Shown: positions 6,884-15,017, numbered from the stretch's first letter. The stretch: DNA of 37,236 nucleotides from Bacteroidota bacterium (GCA_013289095.1 JABDAO010000017.1:1-37236); one strand, 5' to 3'. Notes: generated by a model from the sequence alone, not told the origin. Translations and numbers: made by a program.

Positions 6884-7557
6884 TTCAGGGTCACCTTATA
6901 CCCGATGCCGCGTACTGTTTCCAGCCAATCGGTTTCGGCAAAGGCCGAAAGTTTTTTTCGGAGGTTTTTGATGTGTACATCCATGTAATTGCTGTCATAA
7001 TCATCTTCCAGTATATTTCCCCAGATATGCTCGGTGAGTTGCAGCCGGGTAAGGACCCTGTTTTTGTTAAGGAGCAGGTAATGCAGGATGTCGAATTCTT
7101 TTTTTGTGAGCGCCACTTCCTTGTCGCCACAGCTTACGGTGCGGTTCTGTATATCCATGACAAGACCGTAGAAAGAGATGGTGTTTTTTTTCAGACCGTG
7201 ACGGCGACGTGTGATGGCCTGCATACGGCTGTGAAGCTCGGGCAGAGAAAAGGGTTTAGCCAGGTAATCGTCGGCCCCGAGGTTGAGCCCCGCAATCTTA
7301 TCGCCTGTGGCCCCGCGGGCAGTAAGAACAATGAACGAAGCCTCTTTCTCGGCGTTTTTTGCTTCCTCGATCAGACTGAGGCCATCCCCATCCGGAAGAC
7401 CCAGATCCAACAGGATGAAATCATAATTGTTTACATAGATTTTTTCAGAAGCCTCTCTCTTCGTCCTGGCTATATCGCAGGTAAAATTTTCCTTGGCCAG
7501 ATAAATACCGATTTCCCGGCTTAGGGTTTGTTCATCTTCAACAATCAGGACATTCAT
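6880..7557 (-). CDS. OmpR-family response regulator
   Basis: A 225-residue two-component DNA-binding regulator. The receiver domain has the acidic pair E7-D8, phosphoacceptor Asp51 in LLDLGLPDGDG, Thr in VLTARG, and the conserved Lys in LAKPF. The C-terminal winged helix follows, with 'LTKKEFDILHYLL', 'VLTRLQLTEHIW' and the ending 'ETVRGIGYKV', typical of OmpR/PhoB. Its ATGA overlap with the kinase gene makes them a cotranslated pair. The signal peptidase gene ends 73 nt upstream on the same strand, so it may share that transcript. Target genes are not visible. Confidence 0.92.
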   Translation of the reverse strand: MNVLIVEDEQTLSREIGIYLAKENFTCDIARTKREASEKIYVNNYDFILLDLGLPDGDGLSLIEEAKNAEKEASFIVLTARGATGDKIAGLNLGADDYLAKPFSLPELHSRMQAITRRRHGLKKNTISFYGLVMDIQNRTVSCGDKEVALTKKEFDILHYLLLNKNRVLTRLQLTEHIWGNILEDDYDSNYMDVHIKNLRKKLSAFAETDWLETVRGIGYKVTLK

Positions 7558-7630
7558 GGGTGCAGTGTGTGTGTTACCTTGGGGTGAATAGGATGTTTGA
7601 TCCTTACTGTCAGTTGTTGGTCAGCAGAAT

Positions 7631-9343
7631 TTATTTCTTTTGTCCTTTGTTTAAAATTTCTTTCACCGGGGTGGCATCCTTCTTTCTTCCTTTAAAAGAA
7701 AACCAGGCCCAGATACCTCCTCCAATGAGCAGGAAATACAGCAGATACGATTTGGAGATATGATCGGATTGAACAAAGGTAAAGAACCGTTTCCATCTGA
7801 ATTTTTCAGCAAAAGGAGTATCCTTCTTGATCGACATCCAGATAAACACCGGTTTCCCAACGATATGATCTTCGGGTACAAAGCCCCAGTAACGCGAATC
7901 GAGGGAGTTATGTCTGTTATCGCCCAGCATGAAATAGTAGTTTTGCTTAAAGGTATAGCTTGTGGAAGGTTTTCCGTTGATGATAATCTGTCCGTTTTTC
8001 TTTTCGAGTTTATTCCCTTCATACACCCCGATGATGCGTTCGTAGAGGGGCAAGTTGAGTGTGTCGAGGGCAACCGAAGCGCCTTGTTGGGGCGCCAGCA
8101 CAGGGCCATAGTTGTCCTTTGTCCAGCGGTAATGATCTGAATGGGGGAATACATCGAAATCTCTTCGTACATTATATGTTGAATCGCAAAGTTCCTGGAT
8201 TGATTTGTCGTCTATCTGTTTCAGGATCTCCACATCATGGGCCGTAAGTTGTACTTCAAGGATATTGGTATTATTCTGATACACCGGCTGGGGCCTGTCG
8301 GTAATGTCAAGTTCTTTGCCAAGCCTGAGCTGACGCGGGTTCTCATCAAAAATGGTGGTAGAGTCAAAAAGGAGGTATTTGCGGTTATCGATCAGATAAC
8401 TGTATTGAACATTGGGTGGCACATAGGCCGGTTGTCCGTTGATAAAGATGGTTTTGTTCCGGATCTCAAATTTGTCCCCAGGCAGTACCACACAGCGTTT
8501 TACATAGTTATCGAGTTTGTCGACTGGTCTTGCCACCACATCGCCCAGGGGTTGTCCATCGCGTATATCGTAGGCCGTGGGGTCAAGCACTTTGTTCCGT
8601 CCGTTGCGCCGGCAGAGTGCATAATAGCTTTGGTCTGAGTGATGCAGTTCAACCGTATCGCCTTCGGGCCAATTAAAGACCACATAGTCGTTTCGTTCGA
8701 CCTTGCCCAGGCCCGGTAATCTGACGTTCGGAAGTTTGATCCAGTTCAGGTAGCTAGGCATGCTTTTAGAAAGGGGCATGGTGTTGTGGGCAAACGGAAA
8801 GGAAAGGGGGGTGTTGGGCACCTTGGCCCCATAGCTGATCTTGCTGACAAACAGATAATCGCCCACAAGCAACGATTTTTCAAGCGAAGAGGTAGGGATG
8901 GTGAACGCTTCGAAAAAGAAGGTCCGGATAATTGTTGCCGCAACCACAGCAAACAAACCGGCTTCTCCCCACTCGCGCATCAGGGTTTTCTTGGCCCGTA
9001 TTTCAACCGGGGGGCCAGTCCAGGTTTCGGTTTTGCTAAAACCCAGCATGGGGAGGCAGATAAAATAACCGATCAGGGCAAAAAGATGTTCTTTGAGCGT
9101 ACGTTTTCCAAAGGCTTTGGATGTCTCCACAAACAGGATGAATAGCATCAGCCAGCTGATAGTTGGGATGAGGATCAGAAAGATCCACCACCAGGGCTTT
9201 TTCAGGATTTTTAGCCAAACCACAAAATGATACACGGGAACAAGGGCTTTCCAGCCTTGCTCACCGGCTTTTTCAAAGATCTTATAGAGCCCGGCAAAAA
9301 GAAGAAGGATGCTGAGAAGAAGGAAGTACTGGATGGGTTGCAT
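7631..9343 (-). CDS. lepB: Signal peptidase I with membrane-spanning N-terminal extension
   Basis: A 570-residue signal peptidase I, which removes signal peptides from exported proteins at the cytoplasmic membrane. The catalytic Ser is S153 in TIPTSSLEKSLLVGD and the general-base Lys is K282 in NYVKRCVVLPGD; box E appears as GDNRHNSLDSRYWGFVPED near the C-terminus. The serine is followed by Leu rather than the usual Met. An N-terminal extension with three hydrophobic segments (about 5-20, 52-72, 85-102) and the 'GWKALVPVYHF' motif precedes the usual anchor helix, and an extra helix lies near the C-terminus (YLLYFLLIGGGIWAWF). This large form with long insertions is common in Bacteroidota. It follows dapB by 91 nt. 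Confidence 0.92.
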   Translation of the reverse strand: MQPIQYFLLLSILLLFAGLYKIFEKAGEQGWKALVPVYHFVVWLKILKKPWWWIFLILIPTISWLMLFILFVETSKAFGKRTLKEHLFALIGYFICLPMLGFSKTETWTGPPVEIRAKKTLMREWGEAGLFAVVAATIIRTFFFEAFTIPTSSLEKSLLVGDYLFVSKISYGAKVPNTPLSFPFAHNTMPLSKSMPSYLNWIKLPNVRLPGLGKVERNDYVVFNWPEGDTVELHHSDQSYYALCRRNGRNKVLDPTAYDIRDGQPLGDVVARPVDKLDNYVKRCVVLPGDKFEIRNKTIFINGQPAYVPPNVQYSYLIDNRKYLLFDSTTIFDENPRQLRLGKELDITDRPQPVYQNNTNILEVQLTAHDVEILKQIDDKSIQELCDSTYNVRRDFDVFPHSDHYRWTKDNYGPVLAPQQGASVALDTLNLPLYERIIGVYEGNKLEKKNGQIIINGKPSTSYTFKQNYYFMLGDNRHNSLDSRYWGFVPEDHIVGKPVFIWMSIKKDTPFAEKFRWKRFFTFVQSDHISKSYLLYFLLIGGGIWAWFSFKGRKKDATPVKEILNKGQKK

Positions 9344-9434
9344 ATAGTTTTGAGTAACGTACGTATTTGAATCTTATTCTGTTTTTTCAGCCGTTTCCTG
9401 ATGGTTTGTCTAATCGATGTCTGGATATTGCGGT

Positions 9435-10166
9435 TTATGGTCTGGTTCGGTCAAATCCCAGCATATCGTTCATTCCAAAAACACCTTTTTTTCCAGGGAT
9501 CCATTCGGCAGCAAGAACCGCTCCAAGTGCAAATCCTTTTCGATTGTGGGCGGTGTGGGTAATCTCGATGTCATCAATATCCGACTCATAGCGTACCTTA
9601 TGTGTTCCGGGCACCTGCCCTTGGCGAATGCTGTGGATCTGGATTACCGATTTTTCGGCGCTGATGCCTTCTATCCAGTTTTTCTTCCGGCTGATTTCGG
9701 CCAGCATGTCTTCGGCCAGGGTAATGGCCGTACCACTGGGCGCATCCTTTTTGTACTGGTGATGGATTTCCTCCAGACCTGGCTCATAACTCTCATATTT
9801 GTTCATTAGCCTGGCCAATGAACGGTTGACCTCGAAAAAAATGTTTACCCCAATGCTGTAATTCGAGGCATAAAAAAAAGTGTTCCCGGTCATTAAGCAA
9901 GCGGTTTTGATTTCATCGAGTTGTGCAAGCCATCCGGTTGTTCCCGAAACAACGGGGATGTTTGCCTGAAAACAGGTTTGGATAAGGGTATAGGCGCTGG
10001 CCGGGGCGCTGAATTCAATTGCCGCATCGATTCCTTTCAACGCTGCCGGTGTTAGCGCTGCCGCGCTAAGTGTTGTGGTTTTCAGTACAATCTGGTGGTT
10101 ACGCTGGATGGCAATCTGCTCGATTTCCTTTCCCATTTTTCCATAACCAAGCAATGCTATTTTCAT
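9435..10166 (-). CDS. dapB: 4-hydroxy-tetrahydrodipicolinate reductase
   Basis: A 243-residue NAD(P)H-dependent reductase of the diaminopimelate/lysine pathway, cytosolic. The dinucleotide-binding turn is LLGYGKMGK (5-13), the nicotinamide region is SGTTGW, and the catalytic/substrate block is EIHHQYKKDAPSGTA, with His135/136 and Lys139/140. The C-terminal 'HTAHNRKGFALGAVLAAEW' completes the tetramerisation/substrate region. It is shorter than the E. coli enzyme (about 270), as is normal for the phylum. It is the first gene of a likely minus-strand run with lepB and the two-component pair. Confidence 0.95.
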   Translation of the reverse strand: MKIALLGYGKMGKEIEQIAIQRNHQIVLKTTTLSAAALTPAALKGIDAAIEFSAPASAYTLIQTCFQANIPVVSGTTGWLAQLDEIKTACLMTGNTFFYASNYSIGVNIFFEVNRSLARLMNKYESYEPGLEEIHHQYKKDAPSGTAITLAEDMLAEISRKKNWIEGISAEKSVIQIHSIRQGQVPGTHKVRYESDIDDIEITHTAHNRKGFALGAVLAAEWIPGKKGVFGMNDMLGFDRTRP

Positions 10167-10785
10167 ACCAGTAGCCGCCGTTTTCGATTTGGCTAACGAA
10201 GGTACTAAAATAGTAGGACTGAGAGGGGATATTTACGAGAAGTGGGGCAGGGGAAGGCGCTTTTGAATGCAATTTGAAATGGATTTATCAATTAGCTGAT
10301 TTTTGATAATCGGTATACAGAATCAGGTGTCAGTCTGGTTATTCAATCCGATTAACTGTTTTTCCTTCCGTCCTGAACCTGGGAGACAGCGCTATTTTAC
10401 CAGATCTTGAATAGGCCGTATGCTGTGTCAGCTTAGTCATTTACGATGAAAATACGATCGTCTGTATGAAGGTAGAGATTATGCTCTGGCCAGGCTTAAA
10501 ATGAACCATTGTCTCTATGTATCAGTTGTTTGTGAAATTAAATTCGCTGTCAAAATACCGGGGGCAATTCTATATGGCTTGTCGAACGCGCAAGAAATCA
10601 ACGCTGAGGGTTTAGGGGCTGCTGTTTTTGTGGGATGGAAGCATTGGCAGAAAGCAGGAAACCGCCAGTTGCGAACGGTGTCTGAGCGACTTCAAAAAAA
10701 CAAACCGGTGGGAGGTCTTACCTGATTCAGACACGATTAGCATCTTAAAATTTCAGTGAAGCCGGTTCAAAACAAACGGAAATAG
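10167..10785. other. Non-genic stretch between divergent dapB and the DinB-like gene
   Basis: About 620 bases with no supportable gene. The 74-codon frame at 10501-10725 lacks family resemblance, signal sequence or promoter and is not called. A weak minus-strand TACCTTCG (10197-10204) could be the -7 of dapB. No hairpins with T-runs or repeats were noticed. Confidence 0.5.
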
Positions 10786-10793
10786 TATCTTTG
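10766..10793 (+). promoter_or_regulatory. Promoter of the DinB-like gene
   Basis: TATCTTTG at 10786-10793 is a perfect TAnnTTTG; TTC (10766-10768) sits 17 bp upstream in the -33 position. The ATG follows 30 nt later. Confidence 0.6.
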
Positions 10794-10823
10794 ATCCATC
10801 CATATCATTAACAATCAGATCCT

Positions 10824-11336
10824 ATGAGGCATCCCGAGAAGTCTGAATATCCGGAATATCATGAACAATATATCCGGCTCATACCTGGAGAAAATGTCAT
10901 CCGGGCATTGGAAGGCCAGATGCTGGAGCTCCAGGCCCTTGTATCAGACCTGCCAACCGACAAAGAAGATTATGCTTATGCTCCCGGAAAATGGACCATC
11001 AAGGAAGTGATCGGTCATCTGATCGATTGTGAACGTGTTTTTGGGTACCGCGTCCTGCGTTTTGCCCGGGGCGACAGCAAAGAGCTTCCTGGTTTTGATG
11101 AAAAGATGTATGTAACGGCAGGCAAATTCAATAAGCGCAGTTTTTACGATCTGGCCCACGAATTTTCGGTGCTTCGCGAAGCAAATATCATACTTTTTAA
11201 AAACCTGGATGAAGAAGCGCTCTCCAGAACGGGCACTTCAGATGGGATCACCACCACGGCTCGTGCCTATATCTTTGCCATTGCCGGTCATTCTGCGCAT
11301 CATGTGAGAACAATCAAGGCCAGATATCTGGAATAA
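10824..11336 (+). CDS. DinB superfamily protein
   Basis: A 170-residue protein of the DinB/YfiT four-helix-bundle superfamily, which often binds a divalent metal through three histidines. The likely ligands are His in VIGHLIDCERVFGYR (about residue 65) and the pair in AIAGHSAHHVRTIKARYL near the C-terminus, both in the usual places. 'YAPGKWTIKEV' is the typical lead into the first metal helix. Family members are thiol-dependent metal enzymes such as bacillithiol S-transferases, but most are uncharacterised, so no reaction is assigned. The gene has its own promoter and an exceptionally strong terminator, so it is monocistronic. Confidence 0.88.
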   Translation: MRHPEKSEYPEYHEQYIRLIPGENVIRALEGQMLELQALVSDLPTDKEDYAYAPGKWTIKEVIGHLIDCERVFGYRVLRFARGDSKELPGFDEKMYVTAGKFNKRSFYDLAHEFSVLREANIILFKNLDEEALSRTGTSDGITTTARAYIFAIAGHSAHHVRTIKARYLE

Positions 11337-11353
11337 CCGGATCAGGATCAAAC

Positions 11354-11398
11354 AAAAAGGGTATTGAGAAATGGTTTCTCAATACCCTTTTTTTTTTT
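11354..11398. terminator. Very strong intrinsic terminator, usable in both directions
   Basis: AAAAAGGGTATTGAGAAA, a TGG loop and TTTCTCAATACCC plus a run of 11 T form a perfect stem of 13 bp extendable by A-T pairs. It lies 17 nt after the DinB-like stop and also faces the end of the convergent T9SS gene. Confidence 0.92.
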
Positions 11399-11473
11399 CC
11401 GCCTTCGGTAACGTTTTGAAGGCAAAATCAAAATCTTCGGTTCCTGAATGCTCTGAGCATGCGGGCGCTTTTA

Positions 11474-12736
11474 CTACCTTGATACAATCACTTTCTGAAC
11501 CTGGTTGAGATGGTTTGTTTGAAGACGGCAGAGATACACACCGGTAGAAAGATCGCCGCTTTCAAACGAAGCAATCTGTAAACCCTGGTTCGCCTGCGCG
11601 TTGTAAATAACTTTCACCACTTTGCCTGTTATATCACTGAGGGTGAGTAATACAGGGCCACTTTCATCAAGAATATATTTAACACGACTTTCTCCGTTCA
11701 TCGGGTTTGGATAGACCTCAAATTTCAGGGGTGTGACCGATAGATTCTGAGTCCCGGTCGGGCTTCCTCCTTCGGCTAACCAGATGGTGGCATTTACGAT
11801 GATGATTTCTTCTTCATCACCGGGGTCTCCGCTAAAATCGGTATATAAACTAGACTTTACATTTCCGGTTCCGTCATCTGTAGGCGAGCTGTCTCCTTCG
11901 AAAGCGAACTTGCCCGCACCATACCGCCCATGCCCGAACATGACCCCGGTATTGCCGATCGTAGTCTGAAACACATCGCCTGTGACGCTTGCATTTTTTG
12001 CCGGATACATGGTCATGGTTGTACCGTTGTGCCATTCCATCCCAGGGCAATTGCCCATTGGGCCATGGAGCACAGAATCTGTGGCAGAAGCATTTATATG
12101 TGCCGAACTTGGAGAGATATTCAGTGAGTCGAAGGTGAAACCAAAGGCCGTATCTTTAATCGGGTTGTGTTTGATGAAATCGTTCCACACCATTGGCGAA
12201 TCCCATCCATTATTTGTACGCGATGAACCGGCATGGTCTGAAACCATAAACAAGCCTCCTCCATTATTTACGAAATTCATTAAAGCCGTTTTTACCCGGG
12301 TTGAAAACGGGAACTGAGGTTCGTCGACAATAAACACCTTGTAATTCATCAAATCCTGGGGGTGATTTACGTTCCCGTAGGTAATCGAATCGAATGTTGG
12401 AAGGGTTTCGACCTCATAACCATGCTTTACCATGTCTATAGCCCAGGTAGAAGACGACCCGGTCCAGTATGTTTCAAGCGTGGTAGCTGTTACACCCGAT
12501 TGGGCAGGGGTAGGCATACGTTGGGCATTTGAATGCCAGCCGTTCGAGGATGACCCGGAAATGACAGGTATGCCTCCGGTGCCGGTATAGGCCAGATTGT
12601 CGAGATCGGCATCAATAACCCAGTCTGAATTGCCGGATGATTGCCCTTCTGTTGCATCAAACAATATTTTAACCTGTGCGTGTGATACACAGGTCATTGA
12701 AAGCATGGCAGATAAACAAAGAATTGATTTTTTCAT
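11474..12736 (-). CDS. T9SS-exported protein with type A sorting domain, N-terminal domain unassigned
   Basis: A 420-residue secreted protein. A signal peptide (MKKSILCLSAMLSMTCVSHA) is followed by a single globular domain of about 300 residues opening with 'KILFDATEGQSSGNSDWVID' and containing 'YKVFIVDEPQFPFSTRV' and 'GGGLFMVSDHAGSSR'. That pattern is reminiscent of glutamine-amidotransferase-like/ThuA-like alpha-beta folds built on 'could be a file or glycan handling' paralogs, but no catalytic Cys is evident. The last 80 residues are a type A T9SS sorting domain: 'FEVYPNPMNGESRVKY', 'LSDITGKVVKVI', 'GVYLCRL' and the ending 'QKVIVSR'. It should cross the outer membrane by T9SS and be surface-attached or released. 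Function otherwise unknown. Confidence 0.8.
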   Translation of the reverse strand: MKKSILCLSAMLSMTCVSHAQVKILFDATEGQSSGNSDWVIDADLDNLAYTGTGGIPVISGSSSNGWHSNAQRMPTPAQSGVTATTLETYWTGSSSTWAIDMVKHGYEVETLPTFDSITYGNVNHPQDLMNYKVFIVDEPQFPFSTRVKTALMNFVNNGGGLFMVSDHAGSSRTNNGWDSPMVWNDFIKHNPIKDTAFGFTFDSLNISPSSAHINASATDSVLHGPMGNCPGMEWHNGTTMTMYPAKNASVTGDVFQTTIGNTGVMFGHGRYGAGKFAFEGDSSPTDDGTGNVKSSLYTDFSGDPGDEEEIIIVNATIWLAEGGSPTGTQNLSVTPLKFEVYPNPMNGESRVKYILDESGPVLLTLSDITGKVVKVIYNAQANQGLQIASFESGDLSTGVYLCRLQTNHLNQVQKVIVSR

Positions 12737-12781
12737 ACCTTTTGGATGAATAAGTGGAATGTGTGTGTCTTGTGTGTTAAG

Positions 12782-12810
12782 CGAATGTAGTAATTACGTT
12801 ACCAAATCAA
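12782..12810 (-). promoter_or_regulatory. Candidate promoter of the T9SS-exported protein
   Basis: On the minus strand TTG (12810-12808), an 18-bp spacer and TACATTCG (12789-12782) approximate the TTG/TAnnTTTG consensus, about 46 nt upstream of the ATG. Confidence 0.45.
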
Positions 12811-13140
12811 CACTATTACATGAACTATATTTATCCTGATAATTCTATAAAAATAATATAGCACTCAGAATAATTGGCTTATCCGGTCATTGAGGAGATG
12901 GCTCAAATGGAAGCGGAGCATGTAAAACAGCATCCCGAATGGAAGAAGAATGCCAAAAATTTTGTTAATCAGGGTTCACACAAACACACCCAACCATCAC
13001 ACAATCATTCGGTTACATTTGTTTTTTTGTCAAACAGGTACAGGCAGAAGTATTGATTTAGTTTAAAACGCTTGCAGGCTGTATGTTTCAGACATTCATT
13101 GTGTTCAATGAATTTTTTAATCCGGAGTGTATTGAAATAA
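12811..13140. other. Non-genic stretch upstream of the hairpin cluster
   Basis: No gene can be supported here. A 60-codon TTG-start frame (12874-13056) has a helix-like first half (MAQMEAEHVKQHPEWKKNAK) but a random-looking C-terminus; it may be a relic. No terminator or promoter was recognised. Confidence 0.4.
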
Positions 13141-13312
13141 GTAACCCCGCGCTTTAGAATACGGGGTCTAAATACCCCACATCCGTGGGCTTTAGCCCAA
13201 TGTCATTTCGTTAACGGAAATGTTTCCGTCTCTCCCATTTTTCGCCTCACAAACCTAATCAGTAACCCGCGCTTTAGCGCGGGGGATGTCATCCCCGGCG
13301 CTGAAGCGCGGT
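13141..13312. repeat. REP-like hairpin cluster (CCGCGCTTTAGCGCGG type)
   Basis: GTAACCCCGCGCTTTAG occurs at 13141 and again, with one C fewer, at 13262. The segment also holds the hairpins GGGGT/ACCCC, GGGCTTTAGCCC, CATTTC/GGAAATG, CCCGCGC-TTTA-GCGCGGG (13266-13283), GGGGAT-GTC-ATCCCC and a degenerate CGGCGCTGAAGCGCGG. The architecture resembles REP/BIME elements, which single-strand RAYT (IS200-related) transposases can mobilise. No such transposase is in the window. Confidence 0.7.
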
Positions 13313-13400
13313 GTCGTGTTCTGACTTTTTGAGTGAGCCCTGATTAATGGAAGGGAATACCCGATCAGAGGTGGAAGGATGGAGCAATTGGAATAGAAAA

Positions 13401-14099
13401 TCAACGTTCTGAGAGCGGAACACCATTTGAATCGCCCGACAAAATCTCGCTCATGTGATCGAAAAAGGGGCGTAAATTTTTAAAGGCTTTGTTGAGGGTG
13501 AACACAAACTTGGGATCCAATACCTCTTTGTCCGTAAAACGGTGTTTGAGGTAAAATTGTTTGTGGCGTATCAGATCAATGGCCGGATGTGCCGGGTCGA
13601 AACCGTTGGGAGCTATTTTCAAACAGGCCCCAGGCAGGAGTTCAAAAAAAGAGGCTTTAGCCTTGAGTATCTTTCTGAATTCGGGGGCATTGTATTCCAG
13701 TTCTTTCCTGATCAGCAACAGATCATCCGGATTTGGTGCAAAAAAGCCACCGGCCATGTATGAGTTTCCCGGTTCAAGGTGGTAATAATAGCCGCCCCTC
13801 AGCTGCTGGGTGGCTCTTTTGAAGCTGCCCGACCAATAGGTATGATAGGGAGTCTTGGCTTTCGAAAAACGGATATCGGCATAAATGCGGTAAAGGCTTT
13901 TTTTTCCTGATACGGTTTCGATCAGGTCGTGTTTGTGCATCTCCAGGAGCAGCCTGTCTGCAAACGCAATCATCTGATTATGAGCTGCCAGGTAGGTGTT
14001 TTTCTGCGCATTGAACCAAATTCGGTTGTTGTTTTTGCCAAGATCCTTTAAAAATTTGAAAACCAGCGGAGAGACGGCAGGTTGAGCGGGAGATTTCAT
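13401..14099 (-). CDS. DUF2461 family protein
   Basis: A 232-residue cytosolic protein of the DUF2461 family (TIGR02453-like). Characteristic blocks are 'FLKDLGKNNNRIWFNAQK', 'SLYRIYADIRFSKAKTPYHTYWSG', 'GGYYYHLEPGNSYMAGGFF' and 'LKHRFTDKEVLDPKF'. Length is normal for the family. Biochemical function is unknown; no enzyme activity should be assigned. A perfect TATATTTG on the minus strand (14171-14178) gives a leader of about 65 nt. The gene is divergent from the small 95-residue gene, and their promoters lie within 40 bp of each other. Confidence 0.85.
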   Translation of the reverse strand: MKSPAQPAVSPLVFKFLKDLGKNNNRIWFNAQKNTYLAAHNQMIAFADRLLLEMHKHDLIETVSGKKSLYRIYADIRFSKAKTPYHTYWSGSFKRATQQLRGGYYYHLEPGNSYMAGGFFAPNPDDLLLIRKELEYNAPEFRKILKAKASFFELLPGACLKIAPNGFDPAHPAIDLIRHKQFYLKHRFTDKEVLDPKFVFTLNKAFKNLRPFFDHMSEILSGDSNGVPLSER

Positions 14100-14170
14100 T
14101 CGGATTTGGGAAATGAAGGTGTTTGGATCGGAAAATGCAGAATATTTTTGATCAAATTTTCAACATCTGC

Positions 14171-14178
14171 CAAATATA
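14171..14178 (-). promoter_or_regulatory. -7 element of the DUF2461 gene
   Basis: TATATTTG on the minus strand is a perfect match to TAnnTTTG, 72 bp before the ATG at 14099. No clear -33 was seen. Confidence 0.55.
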
Positions 14179-14179
14179 C

Positions 14180-14210
14180 TTGTTTTAACACTCCGGACGT
14201 GGTACATTTG
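14180..14210 (+). promoter_or_regulatory. Promoter of the 95-aa gene
   Basis: TTG (14180-14182), a 20-bp spacer and TACATTTG (14203-14210, perfect) precede the ATG at 14235 by 24 nt. It lies back-to-back with the DUF2461 promoter. Confidence 0.6.
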
Positions 14211-14234
14211 CCAAAATCAAAACTTTTGACTACT

Positions 14235-14522
14235 ATGAGCGATGAGAAAGCAACAGTTCATCAGATTTCCGAAGAAAAGGATGGGCAAGTTTCAAATTAT
14301 TTCCTCGACGGGGAATTAATCCTGAATGTCGATCATTCGAATAAGGTGGTAGCCACCTCAAACCAGCAAAGCAGGAAGTTTGAATCGGATACCGACCTGC
14401 AAGGGTGGATTGCTCAGTTCAACCGGTGTGTGCTCCGCAAACGCAAGGCGTATCGTCCAGAATTCGGCAACGGATTGATTGTGGATGAGTGTTTCCTTGA
14501 ATTGAAGAGAAATAACAACTAA
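14235..14522 (+). CDS. Small hypothetical protein (95 aa)
   Basis: A 95-residue protein with no signal peptide or membrane segment, so probably cytosolic. The track begins at 14082, but that frame overlaps the divergent gene and its promoter; the ATG at 14235 directly follows a good promoter and is preferred. The sequence is acidic at the N-terminus (MSDEKATVHQISEEKDGQ) with alternating strands (NYFLDGELILNVD) and ends basic (LRKRKAYRPEF). No family was recognised. An intrinsic terminator lies about 125 nt downstream. It could be a small beta-rich binding protein, but nothing specific can be said. Confidence 0.65.
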   Translation: MSDEKATVHQISEEKDGQVSNYFLDGELILNVDHSNKVVATSNQQSRKFESDTDLQGWIAQFNRCVLRKRKAYRPEFGNGLIVDECFLELKRNNN

Positions 14523-14642
14523 ACCCGGTATCTTTTTATAACAGGTCCCGCAATTTGGATTTTATCTGAACCTTGTTACTGAGGTGTGATATTTTTCGGA
14601 ACGCATTGTTTTTCTATTCCTTTATAAGTTCATCGCATGCTA

Positions 14643-14677
14643 TAAAAAAGGCCATCCGTTCTGGATGGCCTTTTTTT
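14643..14677. terminator. Intrinsic terminator
   Basis: AAAAAAGGCCATCC, a 5-nt loop and GGATGGCCTTTTTTT form a strong stem with flanking A and T runs, so it can work on both strands. Confidence 0.88.
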
Positions 14678-14689
14678 GTCAAGCTGTTC

Positions 14690-14880
14690 AAGATCCCTTC
14701 TATATAAACCCGCATTCGAAGCAGGCATTCGCGCTCAAAAGGCCAGCAGCACAACGACCCTGAGGGATAGCACATCCCGGTGACTATCAGTGCCGCGCAA
14801 ATACTAACACACGGTGCATTCGCGCACAAGCTGGATAAACCACGAAACAGCTCAGTGAACGGGATCAATTTAATTCAGGT
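14690..14880. other. Unexplained GC-rich segment with GCATTCG repeats
   Basis: Between the terminator and the adhesin promoter lies a GC-rich block in AT-rich surroundings. It carries GCATTCGAAG (14712), GCATTCGCGC (14725-14734) and GCATTCGCGC again (14816-14825), plus GGGATAGCACATCCC. The 84-codon minus frame over it (14614-14868) is cysteine-rich and crosses the terminator, so it is not called. It might be a structured RNA or a dispersed repeat. Confidence 0.35.
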
Positions 14881-14982
14881 ATGGAGAAATAGGTTGAAGA
14901 TACCTTAGCGACCTATCTTGAAAGATGAATGAACCTCTGACGATGGGGTTTTAATATACATAGAAAGAACATTATTGCCTGA

Positions 14983-15017
14983 TTTTTTGGGAATACAAGA
15001 TAATTTAAATACATTTA
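14983..15017 (+). promoter_or_regulatory. Candidate promoter of the SprB-repeat adhesin
   Basis: TTTTTTG (14983-14989), a 20-bp spacer and TACATTTA (15010-15017, one mismatch to TAnnTTTG) precede the TTG start by about 70 nt. Confidence 0.45.

Noticed and set aside
10501-10725. 74-aa ORF in the dapB/DinB intergenic region
   Set aside because: No family, promoter, signal peptide or neighbour support.
12874-13056. 60-aa TTG-start ORF
   Set aside because: Only the first half looks protein-like and there is no start context; perhaps a relic, not a supported gene.
14614-14868. 84-aa cysteine-rich minus-strand ORF
   Set aside because: It runs through a strong intrinsic terminator stem and lacks a promoter or family.
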